From IMG/VR virus record IMGVR_UViG_3300024264_000023, positions 1 to 64,000 of that record: 64,000 nucleotides of DNA; one strand, given 5' to 3'. This stretch comes from a virus. How positions within the stretch are numbered: position 1 is the first letter of the stretch; each line of letters opens with the position of its first letter. This document shows positions 43,821-53,034 of the stretch, piece after piece. The notes below the pieces were generated by a model. That model had not been told where the DNA came from and did no database searches. It was given only the letters and a program-made list of their open reading frames with translations. Position numbers and translations under genes: made by a program.

Positions 43821-46800
43821 TTATTCGTTTGTTTTGCTATTAATTTTAGCAAAGTCTAATGCTTGTTGATATTGGCGTTCATATTCTGCTTCTGACAAAC
43901 CTGGGTTGTTAGTCTTAAATCCTTCTATCCATTTTACTTTAGAAAGATCTTTAGCTCTCATATCATACATTTTAAGATTATTGTTACTATTGGTTAACTC
44001 AAGCACTTGTTTAATATTATTATATTTTTCATTAAGACCTACAGTATAATTCTCTCCTGGATCATAAATAATATTTTGAACAATTTGTTTAGTTTTATAT
44101 TGCTTTGCTGAATTATTAGATGTAGGGTCATAGGTATTAACATTCATTGTTACTTGAATCTTACCGGGAACAATCTCTTTAAATATAACATTACCCGGAG
44201 AAAATATTTGACCTGGTATTGAATACTTAAATGTTCCGTTTTCACTTAAATCTAATCTTTTTTTAATGTTTGAACCCTCAGCACTTTTTGCATAGCTGCC
44301 CGGACTAATATCTTTATCTCTTGGAAATAAAAACACAAACCCTTCTTTATTCATTTTTTTTGCTATTATATACTGATCAGCATTAAGAGGAGAAGCACCA
44401 CCATCAGGGTCTAAAGCTTCTATAAATTTTTGGTCTATTTCAGATATTTTATATCCTGCCATAGGAGTTGAAATTTTTTTACCTTCATCATCAAATCTAT
44501 CTGGACCAATATTTTGAAAGTATTCTATTTTATATTTTGAATCTACATCTCCTCCTTTTAGTACTAATTCATTAAATAAAATTCTTCCTGCTATAGCTTC
44601 ATTACTAGTTACATCTGGAGCTAAAATATTAATATCAGTTATATCTTCTATTGTATTTGGCAATTCCATAATTACCCCACCTATTTGAGTTGGATCTGCA
44701 TAAGTTTGTCTAAACTGATTGATCATTGTATTTGTTACTCTTTCTGCATCAGAATTTGGTAAAGGGGTGCCATTGGTATAAACGCTTTCTGTTTGTGTAA
44801 AACCCATGTTAGTTCCAGGAAGACCTAATACTTGTCTTTGTATTTGCAAATATGTTTTATAGTCTTGAGACCCAAAATTTTTCTGCATCTGTGTGACAAG
44901 CTTATCATATATATACGCAGACTTACCTTTAATAGCATCTTCATCTGGTTTATTCACTATCACTGGAACAGGCATTGTTCCTGTCGAAGCCTTCACAGGA
45001 AGTAATGTCACTTGTTTGTCATACCAATCTGGATTACTATCCCCATCACTTGTTTGACCAAAGCCTTCTCCATCAAAGTTTTCTATTTCCCCTTTAAGAG
45101 CCATATCTCTGAATTTTTTCATGTACTCATTTCTAGGCATGACTCTCTTAATACCATTATCAATTACATATGGTGTTGGATAGTTTAATTCAGTAATCAT
45201 TTTTTTAAAATCCTTATCCGTTTCTTGAATGGCTGCTGATGCTGCTGTAGCATTATTATAAAATGCTTCACCATTTTTTACAACCATTTGATTAAAAAGC
45301 TTTTCATCCTCAAAGTATCCTTGTTGAGATGGATTTGTAGGATCAGAGTTATAAAGTTTATTTTGAATTAGTCTGTAATCAGTTTGATTATCATCATCTG
45401 TATTTCTAACTCCATCATCTCCTATTAACCAGTTGGGATGTTGTTGATATACATTCTCTTCATTGTCTGGTGAAAAATAATCAGTCATTTCTGTGAATAT
45501 TCTGTCTATAGCAGCATAGTTTTGTAACTTGTCTGAATCTTCTTCTTGCTGAGTCTTTGGGTTATAAACTTTTTGTTTAGTAGCTAAAAATTCTTTAAGT
45601 CTTTTAGAATTCATTTGCTCCATAACAGGCTCATCTACTGTTCCTGTATTAATAGTATAAGTTTCAGCGCCAGGATATCTTGCAGCAAACATATCTACAA
45701 TAAGATCATTCTTGCGTGACATCATCTGCTTTTGCTTAGTAGCTATTGCATTTTCATTTTCATTTATATAATTATCTTTTATTATTTCACCATCATCATC
45801 AAGTTGAAATATAGAGGAAGTTGTATTACCATATGTAGTTGTTGATCTAGATCTATTTCTTTCTGTTTTACTACTGTTATCACCCTTATTGGCTTTTTCA
45901 ATTGCACCTTTTAATTGTTCTAAAGCTACATCTTCTTCATACTGTTGTTGACTTAATTTAAATGACTCTTCATAGTCTTGTTTAGATTGTTCACTGTCAA
46001 AGTAAGCTCTTGTTTTAATTTCATTTAATGTATATCGGTGTTTTAGCTCATCTTGCTTTAATTGATTTACTTCTAATTCAGTACTAGAGTCTAAATATGA
46101 ATACTGGCGTGCAGCTTCCATAGTATCTTGCATCATATATTGTTGGCCTAACATTGCGTATGCCTTACTCAGTGATGCGGTATTATCAACATCATTCATT
46201 GCTAAAAACTCTGATCCTTGTAACTTTCTGTCTAAGTCTGCTTGTAATTGTTCTACTGCTGATTTATTATTTTCAAGTATAGTTTTTTCTGCAGGTAATA
46301 AACCTGAACCTCCTCTTACAGATTCCCAAGTAACCGTGGCATTTCGTCTTTTGTCTATATCTTTTTTTAGATCCTCTTGTTGGTTAAAGTTAATCTCTTC
46401 TAATACTTTAAGTTGTTCACTAGCCCAAAGTTGTAAGCCTTCTTGTTTTGATTGAACACCTCCTGCTTCTAATGCATTATTAGCAAATCTCATGCTTTCT
46501 ACATATGTTCTTGTATCATACCATTGTCTTACTCTAGGATCATCTAGTAGATCTGTCATAATCATATTCCTTGCTAGACCTTCTATAAGTTTACCATTCT
46601 TATCAGTGATTAAAAAATTACCAGCACCTTTTCCATCTTTATCTCCAAAACTTGGATACTCAACCGTCATTGTGAGACCCTTCTCTTTTAAATAATCTTT
46701 AGCTGTTCTTACTAAATCAGCATCTTCAACAAACTTAGGTAAAGCCATACCTAAAGTTGCAGCTCTATCTGCCTCTTGAAACTCTTGCATTCTAAATTGC

Positions 46801-47231
46801 ATTGCTTCCATAGCAATAGGGTTAAACTTTTGACGTACTTCAAAGTCTGCACTATTAGCCAGTTGGCTAGCATATCTTAATTGATCTTTATAAGTAGAAG
46901 TATATACTATATCTTTTACAACACGCTCATCTTCAAAAAAAGGAGCAAACACCCCTTTAGCTGCATTTACGTTTTGTTGTATGGAAAAATCTAATCCAGA
47001 TATCTTTTGTAATTTTGGAGTTAGATCTTCTATAAACTGTTTTTGAAACTGTCTATTTTCTTCTTGACTTAAATCAGAATACATTCTGCTATATGTATCA
47101 TTAGCAGCCTCCCAACCAGATAAATATTTACTTTCTCTTGCATCCAATGTTGCAGAGAGAAACTTATAATCAGGTGTAAATGATTTAATCTCTGGGTAAA
47201 AATTCTTTTCTCCTTTTAAAAATGTAGCCAT
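43821..47231 (-). CDS. Large virion (cargo/ejection-type) protein, 1136 aa
   Basis: Helical, charged, no signal peptide. Start MATFLKGEKNFYPEIKSFTP, then a long Gln/Glu/Ala-rich coiled-coil region (about 100-480, including KQDYEESFKLSQQQYEEDVA) and a mixed C-terminal half. No enzymatic motif seen. In crAss-like phages, proteins of this size and composition encoded beside the RNA polymerase are packaged cargo proteins; the same role here is inferred from position (immediately upstream of the polymerase gene) and composition. Confidence 0.6.
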   Translation of the reverse strand: MATFLKGEKNFYPEIKSFTPDYKFLSATLDARESKYLSGWEAANDTYSRMYSDLSQEENRQFQKQFIEDLTPKLQKISGLDFSIQQNVNAAKGVFAPFFEDERVVKDIVYTSTYKDQLRYASQLANSADFEVRQKFNPIAMEAMQFRMQEFQEADRAATLGMALPKFVEDADLVRTAKDYLKEKGLTMTVEYPSFGDKDGKGAGNFLITDKNGKLIEGLARNMIMTDLLDDPRVRQWYDTRTYVESMRFANNALEAGGVQSKQEGLQLWASEQLKVLEEINFNQQEDLKKDIDKRRNATVTWESVRGGSGLLPAEKTILENNKSAVEQLQADLDRKLQGSEFLAMNDVDNTASLSKAYAMLGQQYMMQDTMEAARQYSYLDSSTELEVNQLKQDELKHRYTLNEIKTRAYFDSEQSKQDYEESFKLSQQQYEEDVALEQLKGAIEKANKGDNSSKTERNRSRSTTTYGNTTSSIFQLDDDGEIIKDNYINENENAIATKQKQMMSRKNDLIVDMFAARYPGAETYTINTGTVDEPVMEQMNSKRLKEFLATKQKVYNPKTQQEEDSDKLQNYAAIDRIFTEMTDYFSPDNEENVYQQHPNWLIGDDGVRNTDDDNQTDYRLIQNKLYNSDPTNPSQQGYFEDEKLFNQMVVKNGEAFYNNATAASAAIQETDKDFKKMITELNYPTPYVIDNGIKRVMPRNEYMKKFRDMALKGEIENFDGEGFGQTSDGDSNPDWYDKQVTLLPVKASTGTMPVPVIVNKPDEDAIKGKSAYIYDKLVTQMQKNFGSQDYKTYLQIQRQVLGLPGTNMGFTQTESVYTNGTPLPNSDAERVTNTMINQFRQTYADPTQIGGVIMELPNTIEDITDINILAPDVTSNEAIAGRILFNELVLKGGDVDSKYKIEYFQNIGPDRFDDEGKKISTPMAGYKISEIDQKFIEALDPDGGASPLNADQYIIAKKMNKEGFVFLFPRDKDISPGSYAKSAEGSNIKKRLDLSENGTFKYSIPGQIFSPGNVIFKEIVPGKIQVTMNVNTYDPTSNNSAKQYKTKQIVQNIIYDPGENYTVGLNEKYNNIKQVLELTNSNNNLKMYDMRAKDLSKVKWIEGFKTNNPGLSEAEYERQYQQALDFAKINSKTNE

Positions 47232-47254
47232 AATTCAAATTTACTATAATTTAT

Positions 47255-47284
47255 AAGGTTTACCTACCAAAATAAATAAACCTT
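47255..47284 (-). other. Inverted repeat in a late intergenic gap
   Basis: AAGGTTTA (47255-47262) and TAAACCTT (47277-47284) form 8-bp arms with a 14-nt loop, between the 949-aa and 1136-aa genes. No T-run follows in the leftward direction, so termination is unlikely. It may be a processing or regulatory hairpin; 23 nt separate its distal arm from the next ATG. Confidence 0.4.
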
Positions 47285-47290
47285 TAATGT

Positions 47291-50140
47291 TTATATCCCC
47301 ATCTTACCTGTATAGAAAGGGTTTGCAAAACGTTTCATGCTACCACCTTTCTTACCAACTGTTGTATTTGGTACTGTAACTGAAGGAATATTAAAATCAT
47401 TATTATCTTCTTCAGATGAAGGATTTCTTCTTTCTGTTTTTTTACCTGTTAAAGGTGTGCCATCTAAGAAATATTGATTCATTTTCATCCTCTCATCTAC
47501 TGTAGCATTGGGATAAAGTTCAGATGTTTTTTTATCAATCTCTATCAGCCTATCTTGTCTTATCTGCCAATCCTCACGGTCATCCTTATTTACTGCAAAA
47601 GGTTTATCTGCTTTTTTAACTTGCATACCACCAATGCTTGGATCTATTTCCATGTAGTCTTTAAGCATATTTAAATTATATGTATTTGCTCTGTTTGTAA
47701 TAGCATCATTATATAATTTATTAGATTCCTTTTTATCCCAGTTTTCAAAATCAACAAATCTTTGCAATGCTCTTACACTGCCATCATACTCTGCATCTTG
47801 TTGTTTAGCATTAAAAACTCCTGTTCTTAAATTAAGATCAGCTTGCGTTCTTGCAGCATTATTCATAATGCCTACATTATTAGTATTAGTACCAGCAATT
47901 GCTTTTACTGCTTCTTCTGCACCTTTACCAAATGCATTTGTACCAGCCACACTACCTTTACCATATCCTCTAAGGTTTTTCATATATTGACCAGTATTTG
48001 CATTTATTGCATTTACTTTCGCAGTCCAATCATCAAGAACATAGTTTATTCTTTCTTGTGGTAGTTTAGTCACATTAGGCATAAACAACGGATTCTCTAA
48101 TGAGTTTTGTGTTGCTATATTATTTAGGTCTTGCCACCACCAATCAGGCATTGGTTGTTTTTCTGTTATTATGTCTCCACTACTTGCTGGTGTTCTTTCA
48201 TCTTCAACACTAGCATTTAATATATTTGGTTTCTGTACACGTACATATGTTCTACCTTTATTAAAAGTATCAAAACCTAATTTGCCATCTACACATGTTC
48301 CTGGTCTATCTCCACTACATGGGAATAATATTCTAGGTTTACTTTTTGCATCTTTTCCAAATATCTCATAATGGTTTTTATTTTCTATTTCTTGCATTAA
48401 AGTCTGTGCCTGAGTCCAATGTGCTTTATATTTTCTAGCTTGATCATTTACAGGTTTACCATTCTTCCATAAACCTGACTTCATTTGATAATTAAATTCA
48501 GGCATCATAGTTTTTAGATCATCACCATAACGTAAATTAAAATCAGCTTCGGCTTCAGGAGTTGTAAAGTCACCACCAAAAGAATTAGACTCTTCTCCCA
48601 TCCAACCTTGAGACATAGGTCTATCCTGATTGGAATACATTCCTTTTCTTATTCTAACATTATTATCATTTGATCCTTCATATACAGAATTTAAAGATGC
48701 ATCTTCATCACTAATAACACTTACACTACCTGTTCCTTTTGTTTCTAGTTGTTTCTGTTCATTCTGAACAAAATTTTCAAACTTGTTAGCAGGTAAAACT
48801 TCTATAGCTTCATAGTTTGTAACACCTTGTGTTTCATCTCTAGTGGCAACAATTTTATAACCATTATTTATAGCATCTTCAAACTCTTGCCATTGAGGAT
48901 GTGTTTTTGGTAAAGGGTTTTCATCAATAGCTTTTGCTGTTGAAGTAGTAACACCAGTACCTGAATCATCTATAGCACCATCTTCAACATCAGTTTTAGC
49001 TTCTGTATCTGGTTGAACTGTTGGCTGAACTGTTTCTTGCTCTTCAAATTCTATATCTTCAGTTCTATATAATTCTGGAATATTACCTGTTCCCTTAACG
49101 GTCATTGCTAATTGCATAGCAGCTGATTTACTTAGAGGAGGGGTACCATCATCAAATACCCAAACCTTACCATCAAAAGTAGGATCTTTAACACCTTTAG
49201 GCCATTCTTGACCTTTACGCTTAGCATATTCAGAAGCTTTTTCCCCACCTTTTTGAAACTCTGCAGCTGGAGCTTGACCCATTTCTTCTGGTGTTGGTTG
49301 GATCTGACTATTAGGATCTGACATCTGTGGATCAACAACTTCTTGTTGCTGTGGTTGTCCATCTATGTTTTCCATCATAGCTTGCATCTGCAACATTTTT
49401 TGCTGTTGCTCTGGTGGTAGTGATGCTAATAATTCTAACTCTTGTTTTTGTCTTGTTGATTCTTCTACTGTAGCGGCAAACTCAATTGGGTCAATACCTT
49501 TTTCTACTAAGTATGGATATGATGCTAAAGGCACTCCATCTTCAAAATTCTTTTTGACTTCTTGACCAAAGGCTAGCTTTGACAAGTTACTCATATTTTT
49601 CTTAAGCATTAATTCAGCACTTGTAGTTGATATAATATCAGCATACTGATCATTAATAACTCCGTAAAAAGGATTGAGTTGATATCTTTTAGATACTTGT
49701 GCTGGTGTTATTTTTTTTCTGCTTTCTATACCAAACTCAGCAAGCTCATTTCTGTCCATTTTTAATCCTGCAGTATCAGAATAAATAAAAGACTGCTCAG
49801 GCAAATACATTGGTACACCTCCGCTTGAGTGTCTTGGTCCAGTAATACTGTATAAACCAAATTGACCATCACCACTTAAATCTGTTAGTACAGTCTCCCC
49901 ACCTTCAGCTTCAATGTTTGCTTCATCCCTAGGTACACTAGATAAACTATATCTAACTGAATCATCTAAATCATTGTTAAAGTTTGTTTGTCCATAGTAT
50001 TCTTGTGGTGTTGTAATTAAACCATAGTCTGCTTGATCGCCAGTTACCATTCCACCATCTCTCTTTAAAGCTTTTTTCTTTACTTTGCCATCAACTATAT
50101 GGAAGCCTTTAGGTAATTTGTTTATTCTAACTTTTGCCAT
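47291..50140 (-). CDS. Large virion (cargo-type) protein with GG motifs, 949 aa
   Basis: Starts MAKVRINKLPKGFHIVDGKV, followed by KRDGGMVTG. The segment EAEGGETVLTDLSG then ITGPRHSSGGVPMYLPEQSF and IYSDTAGLKM is a pattern I associate with a family of Bacteroidota phage virion proteins, including crAss-like ones. Middle: Gln-rich helix (LPPEQQQKMLQMQAMMEN) and acidic low-complexity linkers. C-terminal part helical, ending KKGGSMKRFANPFYTGK. No catalytic motif seen. Role in ejection or as packaged cargo is inferred. Two bases separate it from the upstream 945-aa gene. Confidence 0.62.
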   Translation of the reverse strand: MAKVRINKLPKGFHIVDGKVKKKALKRDGGMVTGDQADYGLITTPQEYYGQTNFNNDLDDSVRYSLSSVPRDEANIEAEGGETVLTDLSGDGQFGLYSITGPRHSSGGVPMYLPEQSFIYSDTAGLKMDRNELAEFGIESRKKITPAQVSKRYQLNPFYGVINDQYADIISTTSAELMLKKNMSNLSKLAFGQEVKKNFEDGVPLASYPYLVEKGIDPIEFAATVEESTRQKQELELLASLPPEQQQKMLQMQAMMENIDGQPQQQEVVDPQMSDPNSQIQPTPEEMGQAPAAEFQKGGEKASEYAKRKGQEWPKGVKDPTFDGKVWVFDDGTPPLSKSAAMQLAMTVKGTGNIPELYRTEDIEFEEQETVQPTVQPDTEAKTDVEDGAIDDSGTGVTTSTAKAIDENPLPKTHPQWQEFEDAINNGYKIVATRDETQGVTNYEAIEVLPANKFENFVQNEQKQLETKGTGSVSVISDEDASLNSVYEGSNDNNVRIRKGMYSNQDRPMSQGWMGEESNSFGGDFTTPEAEADFNLRYGDDLKTMMPEFNYQMKSGLWKNGKPVNDQARKYKAHWTQAQTLMQEIENKNHYEIFGKDAKSKPRILFPCSGDRPGTCVDGKLGFDTFNKGRTYVRVQKPNILNASVEDERTPASSGDIITEKQPMPDWWWQDLNNIATQNSLENPLFMPNVTKLPQERINYVLDDWTAKVNAINANTGQYMKNLRGYGKGSVAGTNAFGKGAEEAVKAIAGTNTNNVGIMNNAARTQADLNLRTGVFNAKQQDAEYDGSVRALQRFVDFENWDKKESNKLYNDAITNRANTYNLNMLKDYMEIDPSIGGMQVKKADKPFAVNKDDREDWQIRQDRLIEIDKKTSELYPNATVDERMKMNQYFLDGTPLTGKKTERRNPSSEEDNNDFNIPSVTVPNTTVGKKGGSMKRFANPFYTGKMGI

Positions 50141-50142
50141 AA

Positions 50143-52980
50143 TTATAATATTTCTATGTCAGCACCTGCTGCTATTAGTGCAGCTAGTGTATCATTATCA
50201 ACTTCTATTTCCCCACCACCTTGCATTTCATCTTTATGAAGGTAACCTAATTTTTTCATTCTTTCATGATCAGCTGGTTCATTAGCTTTATATCCTTTAC
50301 CTGATTCTGGATCAAACATCATGTGTACTTTAAACTCACCGCCCTTTTTTGCAGTTCCGGTTGCTCCACCAAACTGTGTAGGAGACCCTTGAAAGTTCAT
50401 ATAATAACCAGTTGTTCTTTCGGCTTCTCCTTGTAAACGTCCATCATTTAAACCATAATAACCTTCACTCATAGGATCAGACATCTTAGTATCATAAGCA
50501 AAATCAGCACCACCCATCAACTCAAGCTTATCATATTGTCTTTTAAAATCACGCTCTGCTATCCTTCTATTAATAAAACCAGCTCCTTTAACAGCAAAAC
50601 TTGACATTGCTGTAGCAGCATTGTATAATGGACTGTCTGCAATAGCATCTAATGTCCCACTTAAAGGATTTGACACACTAGCTTTTGGTAAAGTTATATC
50701 ATTAAATTTATCATCTGCAGTTCTAACAGGTGGTTGAGCAGGTTGTTGAGCAGGTTGTGTTGAAGCATTACTTGATTTTCTTGAAGGTGTAGTATTCATT
50801 AAATCCTCCATATAGTTTGTTTGACCAGAATTTTTCATCATATCCTGTAGACTATCTGTATAAGGATTAAAGTCTGATCCACCCATATCATACTCAGCTC
50901 CATCTTCACCATACATCCAGTCAGGAAGATTGTATTGTGCTTTTGGTAAAGACTGCTCACCACCTCTAGCTTTTTTTGCTGCAGCTCTATATAGGTCTTG
51001 CATAGTAGCAATTTCTTCAGGTGTTTTACCAACTGTTGTTTGACCTAGCTCTCTATTGTATTCCTCAAACGTTTGACCATTAATCATTTTGTTTACAGTA
51101 GTACCTAAAATACCTGCTTTTTCTGTATTAGAATTTGCAACATTTTTATCTGTTTCTGTTTGCCATTCATTAAATTGAGTTTGTGCCCAATCTTTAATTT
51201 TCATTTGATTCTCTGGTTCAAATACACCTTCTGTATTTACATCGTACTTATAATAAGATGGTAGCTTATTAGACCATTCTTCTTGTCTATCATTATATCC
51301 TGAAAATGCACTTTTTGCATCTGCAAACATACTTACACCTGTTTGTATTGTATCTAAAAATATATTTGTTTTAGGTGGTGGCATTAAAGGAGCTAAACCT
51401 AAAGTAGGATCAACACCACTGTAATACTCAACAGCTCTATTAATATTCTTATCTAAATATTTATTATCAATATCTTTTTCATCAGGTAGATAAACACCAT
51501 TTACATATTGATTTTCTCCACCAACTGCAAAATTTCTAGGTTCTCCGCCTGTTGGGAAATATTCAGAATTGATACCTGAATTGTTTAGCATATCTATAAT
51601 ACCTTTTCTTTTATCTGCTTGATTCAAATAATCTACATCTATCATATTAGATTTTACATCTGTAGGTATATCTTTTCTTTTTAAGAATTCATCAAGAAGA
51701 CTACTTCTACCTTGTTCATTTCCTAAAAGATCTTCTGTCAAATTCCCTCTTCTGCTTTCTATTAATCTTTCAATGACATCTGTTGGTATGTCATCTCTAT
51801 CTATCATATGTTTTATGTCAAGATCTTCAAATTCAGCAATCTCATCAAAGTAATCTTGTCTTTTCATGTTATCAAGAAACTCACGTGCTTCTGATTTTGC
51901 TGCTGCTGATTCAGCTGATTCTGCTGCTCTTGCTGCTTTATCTTGTTTAAATAAATCAAGAAAGTCCTCTATCTCTTTTCTCTCAACAGCATCCATATCT
52001 ATATCTACATCATCCAAACTTTGCTTCATTGCATCAAGCATGTTGAAGTCATCAGGTAGTTCTTTTCCTGCAGACTTAAATTGATTTACTACATCTTCAG
52101 TTTTATTAATAAGACCAGGTAGAATTTTTTTACCACCTTTTTTAGCACCTTTCTGTAATAAATTTTTTACAACACCTGCACCAAAATATGTAGTAGGATC
52201 TAATAGCATATCTGTTGCCATTGCTCCCCAAAAATTATCTACACCTAATGATTTAGATACACCCTCTTGAGACGGGTCATCATCTAATATAGTAGTGTTA
52301 CGTATATCTGGTATAATATTACCCCAATCAAATGTACCATCTCCTTTGTCAAAAACTCCTTGTACACCTTCTCTTATAAAGTTAGCAGGTATACCTAATA
52401 TCTGTAATGCATCATCAGCCATATATAAAGGATTGATTTGATACAACGCATTATCTGTTAATTTTTTTAAAAATGATCTATTATCTGCTTTTACAGTAAC
52501 TTCATCTAGTTCTTGCATTTCAATGTCACCATCTTTATTTTGCCAGTAATCATCAATTGTTTCTGTACCATACTGTGCTGTTGGCATCATCATCTGCTCT
52601 TCAGGAGATTCTTGCTGATTTTGAGTTTGTAAACTTTCATTCCTTGCAAGTAATTGAGGATTGTTGGTTACTTGCTCAGGCTGTGAAGGTTGATTAGATT
52701 CTTCAATGGATTCAAATAAAGCTATTATTTGTTCTTCTTTCATTCCTGCAACCATCAATGCTTGCGCAATCATCTGAGAATCAACTTGATTTTCTAGCAG
52801 ACCTGAAATAACATCTTTAGGATCTTGACCTTCTTGAACTGATTGACTTATGACTTTAGTTATTTCCATAACCTTTGGATCAACCTGTGGTTGCTGCGTT
52901 TGCTGCTGCATCCCAGGTTGCTCAGGTATCATCTGTCCTCCTTGTTGTTTTAAACTTTTTTTGTTTACTTTCAAACCCAT
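50143..52980 (-). CDS. Large virion (cargo-type) protein, 945 aa
   Basis: Begins MGLKVNKKSLKQQGGQMIPE, a basic leader with GG, then a Gln-rich helical region (about 10-130), an acidic coiled region (about 300-470, DLFKQDKAARAAESAESAAA) and a C-terminal part with ARGGEQSLPKAQYNLPDW and KKGGEFKVHMMFDPESGKGY. The LPKAQ and KxGG elements recur in neighbouring virion proteins. No enzyme motif identified. Probably an internal virion or ejection protein; unnamed family. Confidence 0.6.
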   Translation of the reverse strand: MGLKVNKKSLKQQGGQMIPEQPGMQQQTQQPQVDPKVMEITKVISQSVQEGQDPKDVISGLLENQVDSQMIAQALMVAGMKEEQIIALFESIEESNQPSQPEQVTNNPQLLARNESLQTQNQQESPEEQMMMPTAQYGTETIDDYWQNKDGDIEMQELDEVTVKADNRSFLKKLTDNALYQINPLYMADDALQILGIPANFIREGVQGVFDKGDGTFDWGNIIPDIRNTTILDDDPSQEGVSKSLGVDNFWGAMATDMLLDPTTYFGAGVVKNLLQKGAKKGGKKILPGLINKTEDVVNQFKSAGKELPDDFNMLDAMKQSLDDVDIDMDAVERKEIEDFLDLFKQDKAARAAESAESAAAKSEAREFLDNMKRQDYFDEIAEFEDLDIKHMIDRDDIPTDVIERLIESRRGNLTEDLLGNEQGRSSLLDEFLKRKDIPTDVKSNMIDVDYLNQADKRKGIIDMLNNSGINSEYFPTGGEPRNFAVGGENQYVNGVYLPDEKDIDNKYLDKNINRAVEYYSGVDPTLGLAPLMPPPKTNIFLDTIQTGVSMFADAKSAFSGYNDRQEEWSNKLPSYYKYDVNTEGVFEPENQMKIKDWAQTQFNEWQTETDKNVANSNTEKAGILGTTVNKMINGQTFEEYNRELGQTTVGKTPEEIATMQDLYRAAAKKARGGEQSLPKAQYNLPDWMYGEDGAEYDMGGSDFNPYTDSLQDMMKNSGQTNYMEDLMNTTPSRKSSNASTQPAQQPAQPPVRTADDKFNDITLPKASVSNPLSGTLDAIADSPLYNAATAMSSFAVKGAGFINRRIAERDFKRQYDKLELMGGADFAYDTKMSDPMSEGYYGLNDGRLQGEAERTTGYYMNFQGSPTQFGGATGTAKKGGEFKVHMMFDPESGKGYKANEPADHERMKKLGYLHKDEMQGGGEIEVDNDTLAALIAAGADIEIL

Positions 52981-53034
52981 AATATTATATTATTAATATA
53001 CAAATAATTACTTAGAATCACTAATTTTAAAGGT
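52981..53034 (-). promoter_or_regulatory. Intergenic gap with leftward GTATATTA motif
   Basis: 54 bp before the 945-aa gene. On the minus strand it contains ATTTGTATATTAATAATATA (core 52994-53001), matching the copies at 20347, 20422 and 23998, and further upstream TTAAACCTTTAA next to the stop of the 1464-aa gene. Candidate internal late promoter. Confidence 0.4.

Noticed and set aside
47232-47260. Bacteroidota promoter before the 1136-aa gene (minus-strand TAAATTTG with an upstream TTTG)
   Set aside because: The -7 element ends only four bases before the ATG, so a transcript would start at or after the start codon; spacing to TTTG is 24, beyond the usual range.
51866-52084. Ser/Ala-rich plus-strand frame inside the 945-aa gene
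   Set aside because: Antisense image of an Ala/Glu/Asp coiled region in the real leftward gene.
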